A DNA stretch of 64,000 nt from an uncultured Desulfovibrio sp. (GTDB taxonomy: Bacteria > Desulfobacterota > Desulfovibrionia > Desulfovibrionales > Desulfovibrionaceae), in NCBI GenBank assembly GCA_944327285.1, contig CALVHG010000004.1, forward strand, positions 1 to 64,000. Direction: 5' to 3'. Shown piece by piece: positions 34,504 through 42,221 of this stretch (positions are counted from its first letter, which is position 1; the number at the start of each line of letters is the position of its first letter). The notes beneath the pieces were generated by a model, which worked only from the letters and a program-made list of their open reading frames with translations, ran no database searches and was not told the DNA's origin. The translations under genes and the position numbers were made by a program.

Positions 34504-35184
34504 ATGCCTTTGAATATCGCCATTCTTGCTTCCGGCAGCGGCACCAACGCCCAGTCCATGATCGACAAGGCCGCCGCCGGGCTTCTGGATGTGGACATCC
34601 GCCTTATTGCCGGCAACAGACCCGGGGCGAAGGTTTTTGACAGAGCCCGCGCCGCGGGCATCCCCTATCTGGAGCTTGATCACAAGGCCTTTGAAAGCCG
34701 CGAAGCCTTTGATGCCGAAATGGTCGCCGCCATTCGTCAGTCCGGCGCGGAATATGTCGTGCTGGCGGGTTATATGCGTTTGCTTTCGCGGGTTTTCCTC
34801 TCCGCCTTTGCCGGAAAAATCATCAATATTCATCCCGCCATCCTGCCGAGCTTTCCCGGTATTCACGGCGGCGCGGACGCGTTGGCCTATGGCGTTAAGC
34901 TCACGGGCTGCACCGTGCATTTTGTGGAAGAAGTCATGGACAGCGGTCCCGTCATCATTCAGGCTGCCGTGCCCGTCAATGCCGGCGAGCCCGAAGACGA
35001 CCTCATGAACCGCATTCATCCGCTGGAGCATCGCATCTACCCGCAGGCGCTCCAGTGGCTCGCTCAGGGACGCATCCGCGTTGAGGGGCGGCAGGTCTTT
35101 CTCGCGCCTTCCGACACCCCCCGCGCCCGGCGCGCTCCCGATGACGACTGGTTCGTCTGGCCGCCGCTGGAAGAAGGGTTTTAG
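34504..35184 (+). CDS. purN: Phosphoribosylglycinamide formyltransferase
   Basis: Folate-dependent transformylase of purine synthesis (GAR to FGAR). It is 226 residues. LASGSGTNAQSMID near the N-terminus binds GAR; LAGYMRLLS; the catalytic NIHPAILPSFPGIHG (Asn-His) and TVHFVEEVMDSGPVIIQ (Asp) are present. ATG 34504 follows GGAGAGAG. The C-terminus is slightly longer than in E. coli. It is followed by a long hairpin and appears monocistronic. Confidence 0.95.
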   Translation: MPLNIAILASGSGTNAQSMIDKAAAGLLDVDIRLIAGNRPGAKVFDRARAAGIPYLELDHKAFESREAFDAEMVAAIRQSGAEYVVLAGYMRLLSRVFLSAFAGKIINIHPAILPSFPGIHGGADALAYGVKLTGCTVHFVEEVMDSGPVIIQAAVPVNAGEPEDDLMNRIHPLEHRIYPQALQWLAQGRIRVEGRQVFLAPSDTPRARRAPDDDWFVWPPLEEGF

Positions 35185-35193
35185 AGGGTATAT

Positions 35194-35252
35194 GTTGAGG
35201 GGGAGAGGGAAACTTTTTCTTGCGAAAAAAAGTTTCCCTCTCCCCCTCAAAC
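35194..35252. terminator. Long near-perfect hairpin after purN
   Basis: GTTGAGGGGGAGAGGGAAAC (35194-35213) and its complement (35233-35252) enclose an inner CTTTTTCT/AAAAAAAG stem and a TGCG loop, starting 9 nt after the stop codon. It resembles the hairpin at 57609 (same GAGGGGGAGAGGGAAAC arm) and probably ends the mRNA. Confidence 0.7.
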
Positions 35253-35396
35253 TCCCCCTCTCCCTTCAAAAATCGCTCGTCTGATTGTTCGCGGTCATCC
35301 GGCCGCAAGCTTCGTCTCCTGTGTCGCCGTCCCCCGGTTGCGCGCATGTTCTGCCGCTGCCGGGGGCTGCTTTTGAGGGCGTGCGTTTTGGTGACA

Positions 35397-35539
35397 GAGC
35401 GTTTCACCTTTGAAAATGGCAAAACGCGAGGCGGGCGCAGCGCCGCCCGGCCCAAAGAGAGAGAGGAAAAATCGTGTTTTTCCACGAAGCGACAAGCCGT
35501 ATGGTTTGAAATGCGAAGCATTTCAAACTGAAATTGCTC
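35397..35539 (+). repeat. Family A TA-MITE in duplication unit 1
   Basis: 143-bp copy; CA precedes and TG follows instead of TA. The GGCGGGCGCAGCGCCGCCC block is shortened relative to the reference. Confidence 0.9.
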
Positions 35540-35655
35540 TGGGTTGCTCGCGGTCATCCGGCCGCAAGCTTCGTCCCCTGTGTCGCCGTCCCCCGATTGT
35601 GCGCATGTTCTGCCGCTGCCGGGGGCTGCTTTTGAGGGCGTGCGTTTTGGTGACA

Positions 35656-35793
35656 GCGCGTTTCACCTTTGAAAAAGGCAAAACGCGAGGCTGGCGCAGC
35701 GCCGCCCGGCCCAAAGAGAGAAAAATCGAGTTTTTCCGCGAAGCGACAAACCGTATGGCTTGAAATGCGAAGCATTTCAAACTGAAATTGCTC
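35656..35793 (+). repeat. Family A TA-MITE in duplication unit 2
   Basis: 138-bp copy sharing the shortened GC block and GAAATTGCTC right end with unit 1. Its right end is 5 nt from the GGGAGG ribosome-binding site of the Fic gene. Confidence 0.9.
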
Positions 35794-35808
35794 TGGCTGG
35801 GAGGAAGC

Positions 35809-36802
35809 ATGCGTAAAGAGGTAACGCTAACTTTTCATCTCGATGCTGATTTGAAAAAACAATTCATAGCTGCTGCAAAAAATAAAAATATGTCTGCCTC
35901 AGACGTATTGCGTATGCTTATACAAGACTTTGTTCATCATAATCAAAAGAAGTCTGGCGTACAGATTTTGCCAGAGGAGCAGGAAAAAAGAAGGGAGGCT
36001 GTCGAATTTGGACATGCTTCTGTCGTTCTTGAAGGCTTGCAGATCCCGGATCAGGAAAAACAGCATGCGGAACGTTTTATATCTGGTGAAATAACTCTGG
36101 AAGAGTTTATAACTGCTCCTTGTAAAACTGAAATTAACGCAACAGTTCTGTCTCGCAGGATTGTTGAACTTGAATTTTGTCCGGTACAAGGAAAATTTGA
36201 CGCTGACCATTTAAAAGAAATTCATCGAAGAATATTCCAGAATTTGCCTTTCAAATGTGAAGACTTTTCCCCCGGAGAATTTAGACATCCTTCAGGAAAA
36301 AATCTTGACTGGGTAAAAACGCGCCAGCTTGAAAGTGTTAATGCTATTTCAAATGTCGCATATTCAAGCATGTCTTGTGATGTTCAAAATAGATTGAACA
36401 AAATTCTTTCTGCAATTGATATACAAAAGATTTCGATGCTGGATGAAAAAAACATTTTCAAAATATATGGCAGAATTATATATTGAACTTGACTATATAC
36501 ATCCTTTTATGGATGGAAACAGCAGGGCGTTAAGAAGTTTTACGCGACAGATAACAAAAGAGGCTGGATATATGTTGCACTGGGAAGTTTTTAACAGCAA
36601 TCCTGCAGGGAGATGCATCCTCTATATCGCAAGGGATATAAGCGTGAACAGAATTGCGCTCCCGCTTGCGAAAGCAGACGGGACAAAAAGAGATATTACT
36701 TTTACGCTGGATCAGCTGGGAAATAATAGAGATATGTATACGCTAATGAAAGATATTTTAGAGCGTTTCACCTTTGAAATGATTTGTATCCACAAGAAAT
36801 AA
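35809..36802 (+). pseudogene. RHH-VbhA-Fic single-chain toxin-antitoxin protein, frameshifted and truncated by IS630
   Basis: Residues 1-48 (MRKEVTLTFHLDADLKKQF...MSASDVLRMLIQDF) look like a ribbon-helix-helix DNA-binding domain. Residues about 60-105 resemble a VbhA-type antitoxin with the inhibitory motif S-x3-E-G as SVVLEG (71-76), then ERFISGEITLEEFI. A Fic (AMPylation) domain follows, with FSPGEFRHPSGK and, in the next frame, HPFMDGNSRALR (36500-36535); the consensus is HxFxxGNGRxxR, so GNSR is a variant. The frame changes at a run of seven A (36446-36452); removing one A restores DEKTFSKYMAELY. The 3' end reads into the IS630 terminal repeat from 36761, replacing the C-terminus with ERFTFEMICIHKK. 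Base composition is clearly AT-richer than the neighbours, pointing to transfer. Start: ATG after GGGAGG. Confidence 0.8.
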
Positions 36803-37749
36803 ACCAGCCTTGAGCGTCGCGAGCCGACACGGCGCTCAAGGCTCTTTTTATTCCTGAATATATTTCTTCGATAGTCTTTGCCCTGATTCCTCGAATGAGC
36901 TGTTTCACCTTGCTCCACATCTTTTCTATAGGATTCAAATCCGGGCTGTACGCTGGAAGGAATAACACTTTTGCCTTCCTGCTGCGAATCGCTTCTTCCG
37001 CTACCTGTGACTTGTGAGAAGAGAGATTATCCATGATGACAATATCTCCTTCACGCAGAGATGGCGCCAGAATTTTTTGGACGTACACTTCAAAAATGCT
37101 TTTTGTGAGCGCTCCTTCAAAAACAAAACTCTCTGTTGTCCCATCAAGACGAATGGAAGACACGATTGTTATTGAAAGGACACGGCCAGCTATGACAGCA
37201 TCACAACAGCGGGAACCTCCGCGGGCTCGTCCATAACGACGTGTCATGTTGTTTCTTACGCCGGACTCGTCAAGAAAGACGAGATGTTTCATATCTTTAT
37301 TTTGCTGAAAGATTTTCCATCGTTGTCGTGTGCGTACGATGTCCGCGCGATCCTGTTCCTTCGCTCTGAGAGTTTTTTTAAACACAAAACCAAGAGCTTT
37401 GACAATCTTGTGAACAGCATTCAGAGAGCATTGCTTGCCGAAGTGCGTACGGATTTCATCCAGAGTTATATCTGGTCTTTTCTCAAGTAGTTCAACAAGC
37501 TGTTTTCGTTCTTCTGCCGAAAACATGGAAATTCTGTGACCACGGGGAAGCTCTTCGACTCTTCCCTCCGTCTGATAAGCACGAAGCCATCTGTTGATAG
37601 TATTGAGATGATACCCAAGAGTCTCAGCAATCTGCTGAGGGGAAACGCCTGAGTCATATGCCTTAATCGCTAGTGTTCGTATTTCTTGGCTCGCTATTTT
37701 CATGACGGCATAATAACATATTTTTTTACATCTCAAAGTTGAATTGCTC
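36761..37749 (-). mobile_element. IS630-family insertion sequence (989 bp), intact
   Basis: Flanked by TA (36759-36760 and 37750-37751), the usual IS630 target. Terminal repeats GAGCGTTTCACCTTTGAAAT and, reverse complemented from the right, GAGCAATTCAACTTTGAGAT agree at 16 of 20 positions. It contains one full transposase gene. The left end interrupts the Fic gene; the right TA is shared with a family A MITE. Confidence 0.93.
36768..37703 (-). CDS. IS630-family DDE transposase
   Basis: 311 residues. The N-terminal helix-turn-helix is like winged-helix 'homeodomain' transposases (AYDSGVSPQQIAETLGYHLNTINRWLRAYQ); a second HTH-like region is LLEKRPDITLDEIRTHFG. The DDE catalytic triad can be read: LVFLDESGV, VIMDNLSSHKS and the YSPDLNPIEKMWSKVK box with the final Glu. 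ATG 37703; the TGA stop lies within the left terminal repeat, 7 bp from the element edge. It appears complete, so it could act in trans on family A elements (inference). Confidence 0.95.
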   Translation of the reverse strand: MKIASQEIRTLAIKAYDSGVSPQQIAETLGYHLNTINRWLRAYQTEGRVEELPRGHRISMFSAEERKQLVELLEKRPDITLDEIRTHFGKQCSLNAVHKIVKALGFVFKKTLRAKEQDRADIVRTRQRWKIFQQNKDMKHLVFLDESGVRNNMTRRYGRARGGSRCCDAVIAGRVLSITIVSSIRLDGTTESFVFEGALTKSIFEVYVQKILAPSLREGDIVIMDNLSSHKSQVAEEAIRSRKAKVLFLPAYSPDLNPIEKMWSKVKQLIRGIRAKTIEEIYSGIKRALSAVSARDAQGWFISCGYKSFQR

Positions 37750-37751
37750 TA

Positions 37752-37892
37752 GAACATTTTCAGTTTGAAATGCTTCGCATTCCAACCATACGGCCTGTCG
37801 TTTCGCGGAAAAACACAATTTTCCGCTCAATTCGGGCCGGGCGGCGCTGTGCCGCCGCCTCGCGTTTCACCTTTTTCAAAGTTGAAATGCTC
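37752..37892 (-). repeat. Family A TA-MITE, reverse orientation, abutting IS630
   Basis: 141-bp copy flanked by TA (37750-37751 shared with the IS; 37893-37894). The left end has GAACATTTTCAG in place of GAGCATTTTCAG. Confidence 0.9.
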
Positions 37893-37893
37893 T

Positions 37894-37929
37894 AAAAAAG
37901 CCCCTGAGCCAGAATCCGGCACAGGGGCT
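37894..37929 (-). terminator. Intrinsic terminator (minus strand) downstream of uvrC
   Basis: AGCCCCTG and CAGGGGCT pair around a 15-nt loop; on the minus strand TTTTTT follows. It lies beyond the family B copy that follows uvrC. Confidence 0.7.
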
Positions 37930-38052
37930 CTTGTTACTTCTTTTTGCTTTGTTCGGTCGAGAAGAAAGAGCTGACGACAAAGCACCCCGCATAACCGGGG
38001 GACGGCGAGTCTCGGCATGCCGTCCGCGTTTCCGTTTTCGCTCATTCTCCAG

Positions 38053-38151
38053 AATAAAGCGCGTTTGGGGAGGGGTTGGGGGTCTGGGGGAAGGGGAACC
38101 CCTTTGCGCGCGAGCCAAAGGGGTTCCCCTTCCCCCAGAAAAATTACGCTA
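38053..38151. repeat. Family B G-rich hairpin repeat after uvrC
   Basis: AATAAAGCGCG signature, G-tracts (GGGGAGGGGTTGGGGG), and a hairpin CTGGGGGAAGGGGAACCCCTTT / AAAGGGGTTCCCCTTCCCCCAG (38084-38138) with a GCGCGCGAGCC loop. Its edge coincides with the uvrC TAG stop. The rest of 37930-38052 has no gene. Confidence 0.75.
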
Positions 38152-40005
38152 CAATGCCTGAAGCCGGGCGCGCAGCAGCGCCGCCTTTGCCTTGCCGATA
38201 CCAGGCAGGGACTGCAATTCCTTTTCATCCGCGGCGCGCATGGCCTCGATGCTGCCGAAGTGCTCCCAGAGCATGCGCGCCGTTGCAGGGCCGATGCCCG
38301 GCAGACGCATAAGCTCGCCGGAAAGGGCCGCGCCGCCGCGCGCCTTGCGATGCCGCCCGATGGCAAAACGATGCGTGGTATCGCGCACGTGCTGCAAAAA
38401 GAGCAACTCCGGGCAGCCTTCCCGCAACGGCAACGGATTGCTGCGATTGGGAAGAAAAATGCGGTCCGCCACATTACCGGCGCGGCGGTCGGCATGCCCC
38501 TGCTCATCGCGCGCCTTGGCAATGCCGGCAATGGCGAACAAATCCTTCTGCCCCGCTTCCTCCAACGCCCTGCCAATGGCGGCCAGCTGGCCGCGCCCGC
38601 CATCCACCAGCAGCAAATCCGGCCACGGCGGGCCGCTTTCCAGACGCCGCAGCATCCAGTCGTGCAGGGTGCCGTAATCGTCGCCGCCGTCGGGCATGGC
38701 ATAACTGCGATAGGCAGGAGGCAGAGGACGGGCATCCTCAAAGACAACCACGCCCGCCCGCGTCTGCCTGCCGCCGGTATGAGAAATGTCCACGCACTCG
38801 ATACGGCGCGGCGGTCCGGGCAAATGCAGGGCACGGGCGAGACGTTCCAGCAAAGGCGTCTCCTCCCGACTTTCCCGACGCCGGGCTTCTTCCCTGGCGT
38901 TGGACTGGGCCACATCCACCAGCTGATTGTCGGCGGCATGCTGCGGCGCGACAATACGCACAGCGCCGTTGCGCCGCTCGCTCAACGTCTGCTCCAGCAG
39001 AAGACGCTCTCCCGGTTCAGACGCGCTGTCTTCTGCCGCTTCTTCGTCGCCGCCGTCAGGCGGCAGCCACGGCAGGAGAATACGCGGCGGCGGCATGGCC
39101 TGCGCATAATACTGTCCCAGAAACGACCAGAGCAGCTCCGGCGCATCCTCAAAAGCCAGCCCCGGCCAGTAAAAGGCGCGCCCGTCCGTCACTGCGCCGC
39201 CGCGCACAAAGATGATGCCCAGAGCAAGACCGCGTTCGGCAGGGAAAATACCGAGAGCATCCATGTCGCCGCCGCCGGGCAGGACTGCCGCCTGCCGCTC
39301 CACCGTGCGCTCCACGGCGCGAATCTGATCGCGCAGCCGGGCGGCGGTTTCAAACTCCAGCGCTTCCGCGGCCTGCTCCATTTCGGCATGCAGACGCGCC
39401 GTCAGAGCATCGGATTTGCCTTCCAGCAGCTCAATAATTTTTTTGACGGATTCGTGATAGCCTTCGGGCGTGATCAGCCCCATGCAGGGCGCGGGACATT
39501 GCCCCATGTGATGATACAGACAGGGACGCACGCGGTTGCGCATGGCCTTGTCGGAACAACGCCGCAGAGCAAAGGCGCGATGCAACAGCTTCCATGTTTC
39601 CCTGGCGGAAAGCGCCGAAGTAAAGGGGCCGAAGTAACGCGCGCCGTCCTTGCGGGCCTGCCGCACCACCTCCAGACGCGGGAAGGAATGCCGGATATTG
39701 ATGCGGAACAGCGCATACTGCTTGTCGTCGCGCAGCACAATATTGTAGTGCGGACGGTAGCGTTTGATCAGCCCCGCTTCCAGCAGCAGAGCTTCCTTTT
39801 CCGTGGTCGTGGTCAGATAGTCCAGCGACACGGCATGCGCCAGCATGGCGCGAGTCTTGGCGGGCAGCCCCTCAGGGCGAAAATAGGAAAGGACGCGGCG
39901 GCGAAGAATACGGGCCTTGCCCACGTAGATGACCTGCCCGCGGGCATCCTTGTAAAGATAGACTCCCGGCGAAAGAGGAATGGAGGAAGGCTCCGGGCGT
40001 TCCAT
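38149..40005 (-). CDS. uvrC: Excinuclease ABC subunit C
   Basis: Dual-incision nuclease of nucleotide-excision repair. It is 618 residues. The N-terminal GIY-YIG nuclease is GVYLYKDARGQVIYVGKARILRRRVLSYF; the UVR motif LEFETAARLRDQIRAV binds UvrB; the RNase H-like 5' nuclease contains ECVDISHTGG and LLLVDGGRGQL; the C-terminal HhH2 pair is LPGIGPATARMLWEHFGS and LQSLPGIGKAKAALL. A Pro/Glu-rich insertion (DGGDEEAAEDSASEPGE) sits in the middle. Start MERPEPSS lies 1 nt after the upstream gene's stop, so the two are co-transcribed. Confidence 0.96.
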   Translation of the reverse strand: MERPEPSSIPLSPGVYLYKDARGQVIYVGKARILRRRVLSYFRPEGLPAKTRAMLAHAVSLDYLTTTTEKEALLLEAGLIKRYRPHYNIVLRDDKQYALFRINIRHSFPRLEVVRQARKDGARYFGPFTSALSARETWKLLHRAFALRRCSDKAMRNRVRPCLYHHMGQCPAPCMGLITPEGYHESVKKIIELLEGKSDALTARLHAEMEQAAEALEFETAARLRDQIRAVERTVERQAAVLPGGGDMDALGIFPAERGLALGIIFVRGGAVTDGRAFYWPGLAFEDAPELLWSFLGQYYAQAMPPPRILLPWLPPDGGDEEAAEDSASEPGERLLLEQTLSERRNGAVRIVAPQHAADNQLVDVAQSNAREEARRRESREETPLLERLARALHLPGPPRRIECVDISHTGGRQTRAGVVVFEDARPLPPAYRSYAMPDGGDDYGTLHDWMLRRLESGPPWPDLLLVDGGRGQLAAIGRALEEAGQKDLFAIAGIAKARDEQGHADRRAGNVADRIFLPNRSNPLPLREGCPELLFLQHVRDTTHRFAIGRHRKARGGAALSGELMRLPGIGPATARMLWEHFGSIEAMRAADEKELQSLPGIGKAKAALLRARLQAL

Positions 40006-40006
40006 G

Positions 40007-40396
40007 CTACTTCCTGAGGGCGTCGCGCTCGGCAATGGCCTCTTGCAGTTCTTCCCTGGCTTCCCGGAGCTTGCGTTCCCGCTTGGCGATCTTGTCCGCC
40101 TTGCCGGTCGCCTGCGCTTCCCGGAGTTCCAGTTCCTGTTCGGCCACTTCGGCCCGCTTTTCCTGCACGCGCATTTCCGCCTTGCCGAGCAGCGAGTCAT
40201 CCCGGCACCAGCGCCGAACCTCGCTCAGAGCCGTTTCCAGCCCCGCAAGGGCCGCGTCGTTGTCCTGCTGCTTGGCGGCGGCTATCTTGGCCTGAATATG
40301 CGCTTCCTTGGACGCACAACCGGAAGCGGCTTCGGCGCTGACAGCAGGTGTAAGAACGAGAAGACCGGCAAGAGTAAGAAGAACTGAACGCTGCAT
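40007..40396 (-). CDS. DUF1090 secreted protein (YqjC-like)
   Basis: 129 residues with a signal peptide (MQRSVLLTLAGLLVLTPAVSAEA). The mature protein is largely coiled coil, with SGCASKEAHIQAKIAAAKQQDNDAALAGLETALSEVRRWC near its start, the DUF1090 pattern with two conserved cysteines, and a long Arg/Glu-rich helix at the end. Role unknown; the family occurs in the periplasm of proteobacteria. ATG 40396 follows AGGAGG. First gene of a two-gene unit with uvrC. Confidence 0.78.
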   Translation of the reverse strand: MQRSVLLTLAGLLVLTPAVSAEAASGCASKEAHIQAKIAAAKQQDNDAALAGLETALSEVRRWCRDDSLLGKAEMRVQEKRAEVAEQELELREAQATGKADKIAKRERKLREAREELQEAIAERDALRK

Positions 40397-40528
40397 GATG
40401 CCTCCTGAAGATGGTTGAAGCGTTTTCATCTAGGCTTAACGCCGGGATACGCCTCCCGCCCCCGGCGGCGTCGCACACATATGACCGGAGTATCTTCCCC
40501 CTCAAAAAAGCGATACTTTCCGCTTCCT

Positions 40529-40670
40529 GAGCTTTTTTAGTTTGAACCGCGTTGCAGTTCAAACCATACGGCCTGTCGTTTCGCGAAAAAAGAGTGTTGT
40601 TCCGCTCGCTTCAGGCCGGACGGCGCTGGGCCGCACCTCGCGTTGTACCTTTGTCAAAGATAAAACGCTC
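40529..40670 (-). repeat. Family A TA-MITE at the porin stop codon, reverse orientation
   Basis: 142-bp copy with a decayed left end (GAGCTTTTTTAGTTTGAA). The right end AAAACGCTC is followed by TA (40671-40672). Read on the minus strand, that TA plus the element's first G make the TAG stop of the porin gene. The stretch 40397-40528 has no gene. Confidence 0.88.
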
Positions 40671-42169
40671 TAAAAATTATACGCATAGAAGAAATTGATA
40701 TTCCAGGCGTCGCGCACATCATCACGGTAGCCGTTCATGCGGCTGTTCCCCCAGACGCTGTTGCTCTTGTCCAGCCACAGGGCCATATAGGCGGCCTCTA
40801 TGCCGACGGTCATATTTTCATAAATCTTCGTGTAGCTGGACAAGCCCACTTCCAGAGCCACGTCCCGTGTGGTGAGATACAGGCCTTCCATACCGGGAAC
40901 GCCGAACGAGCCGCTATTGGCGGCCAGCCCTTCGCTGCTCAGCCAGCGGGCCATTCGGGGGCTGTTGGTGCCGCCGATGACATTGACGCGCAGACTCTGC
41001 TTCACGTCCTCAATAACGGAAATATCCTTAAGGCGCAGCCCCACGCCCCATGTTCCGGCCATGCTCCAGCCCACGGCGCATTCCCGGCCGATATTCGGAT
41101 TCCCGGAAAAGGCAAAATGGGAAAAGTCGTTGTCGCTGCCGCTCAGGGAAAGCACGGGCAGACGCTCCGAGCCGTCGCCCCGGTTACCGTTATCGCCGGA
41201 GGCATACCAGCCGTAAATGCCGGGCGTCACCCAGTCCAGCTTGTATTCGGCCAGCAGCGAGGCTATCCAGCCGCGACGGGAGGCCGAAGCATCGTCATGC
41301 CGCACGCTGCCATAGACGGCATCCCACGCCAGACGGAACGGGTCCCAGAGAACGATCTCGCCTGTCAGACCGGCCCACCAGACACTCCCCCAGGACGTAA
41401 GGCTTTCACGGTGCGACGCGCCGCCAACGGGCAGCATGCCGCCCCGGTACATGTCGAAGGACGCGCCGTAACGGTCGAAATCTCCCGCGCTGCGGAAGGT
41501 ATTGGGGCCGATCATGCCGTACACGCCCCACGGCGTGAGGTTCACCCCCTCAAAACGCAGGGGCAGCGCCAGACCGAACAGATCCATGTTATCCAGCAGG
41601 GACGCCCTGACGCCGTTGCGGCTCCCCTGCGTGGTTCCGGCAAAGTTGTCGTTGTAGGGACGCGCCCAGAAGGCGGTGAGATCGGCAGACTCGGCAAGAT
41701 GCGCCGTCAGACTGACAGCCGCCACATCATCGGCCAGCACCTGCGAACCGGCAGTCATGCCCGGCAGCTCCAGCGGCTGAATCCCCATGCGAACCCGAAT
41801 ATCCGTCGCGGGAATCATCCAGTCGAGATAGGCATGCTTGACTTCAACAACAGTGCCGTCCGCCCCCATGGCCGCGCCGTCAGTTCCGCGCCCCCAGAGC
41901 TGATCGCCGATTTCCAGCGCCAGCGTGCCGGAAAGCGATTCGGAGGCCACGGCCTCCAGCTGCAGACGCAGGCGCTGACGCGCCTCGAAGTTATCTTCCT
42001 GCTGCACGCCGTATCCATAGGAACCGGAACCGCCGGTAAAGGCGCCGTGCTGCCCGTAATCAAAATTCATCAGCCATTGCCCCCTGGCCTTGAAATCGAC
42101 GGCGGCGGCAGGGGCGGAAGCGGACAGCAGCAGGGCGGCGGTCAGAAGGAGAAGGGACAGATGTTTCAT
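40670..42169 (-). CDS. Outer-membrane homotrimeric porin (Desulfovibrio type)
   Basis: Beta-barrel porin, 499 residues, with a signal peptide (MKHLSLLLLTAALLLSASAPAAA) and mature start VDFKARGQWLMNFDYGQHG, the usual opening of the abundant porin family of Desulfovibrio. It shows alternating aromatic/hydrophobic strands throughout and ends in FFYAYNF with a terminal Phe, the BAM recognition signal. ATG 42169. The gene follows the epimerase gene after a hairpin, so it probably has its own promoter. The stop codon is made by a MITE edge. Confidence 0.85.
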   Translation of the reverse strand: MKHLSLLLLTAALLLSASAPAAAVDFKARGQWLMNFDYGQHGAFTGGSGSYGYGVQQEDNFEARQRLRLQLEAVASESLSGTLALEIGDQLWGRGTDGAAMGADGTVVEVKHAYLDWMIPATDIRVRMGIQPLELPGMTAGSQVLADDVAAVSLTAHLAESADLTAFWARPYNDNFAGTTQGSRNGVRASLLDNMDLFGLALPLRFEGVNLTPWGVYGMIGPNTFRSAGDFDRYGASFDMYRGGMLPVGGASHRESLTSWGSVWWAGLTGEIVLWDPFRLAWDAVYGSVRHDDASASRRGWIASLLAEYKLDWVTPGIYGWYASGDNGNRGDGSERLPVLSLSGSDNDFSHFAFSGNPNIGRECAVGWSMAGTWGVGLRLKDISVIEDVKQSLRVNVIGGTNSPRMARWLSSEGLAANSGSFGVPGMEGLYLTTRDVALEVGLSSYTKIYENMTVGIEAAYMALWLDKSNSVWGNSRMNGYRDDVRDAWNINFFYAYNF

Positions 42170-42182
42170 GACGGCTCCGGAA

Positions 42183-42210
42183 ACAGGGGAGCGCCCTTGC
42201 GCTCCCCTGT
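42183..42210. terminator. Hairpin between the epimerase and porin genes
   Basis: ACAGGGGAGCG and CGCTCCCCTGT flank CCCTTG, in the 52-nt gap. On the minus strand only TTT follows, so termination may be partial. Confidence 0.55.
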
Positions 42211-42221
42211 CCAAAAAAGAA

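Larger units (their letters stand above)
35283..35796 (+). repeat. Tandem direct duplication of about 257 bp containing one family A MITE per unit
   Basis: Unit 1 (35283-35542) and unit 2 (35542-35796) share about 112 bp of non-repeat flank (GCGGTCATCCGGCCGCAAGC ... GGGCTGCTTTTGAGGGCGTG) plus a MITE. The units differ at scattered positions and a few small indels, so the duplication is not recent. The flank is not seen next to other MITEs here. Confidence 0.9.

Noticed and set aside
35283..35796. Possible CRISPR-like repeat array
   Set aside because: Only two long units, each containing a MITE; no short repeats with spacers and no cas genes.
38017..40017. 666-codon open frame opposite uvrC
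   Set aside because: Antisense of uvrC; Arg/Gln/Pro-rich translation without domains.
40529..40670. MITE hairpins as dedicated terminators of the adjacent genes
   Set aside because: The element occurs in both orientations and also upstream of genes and inside an operon; no constant U-tract follows its end, so a general terminator role is not supported.
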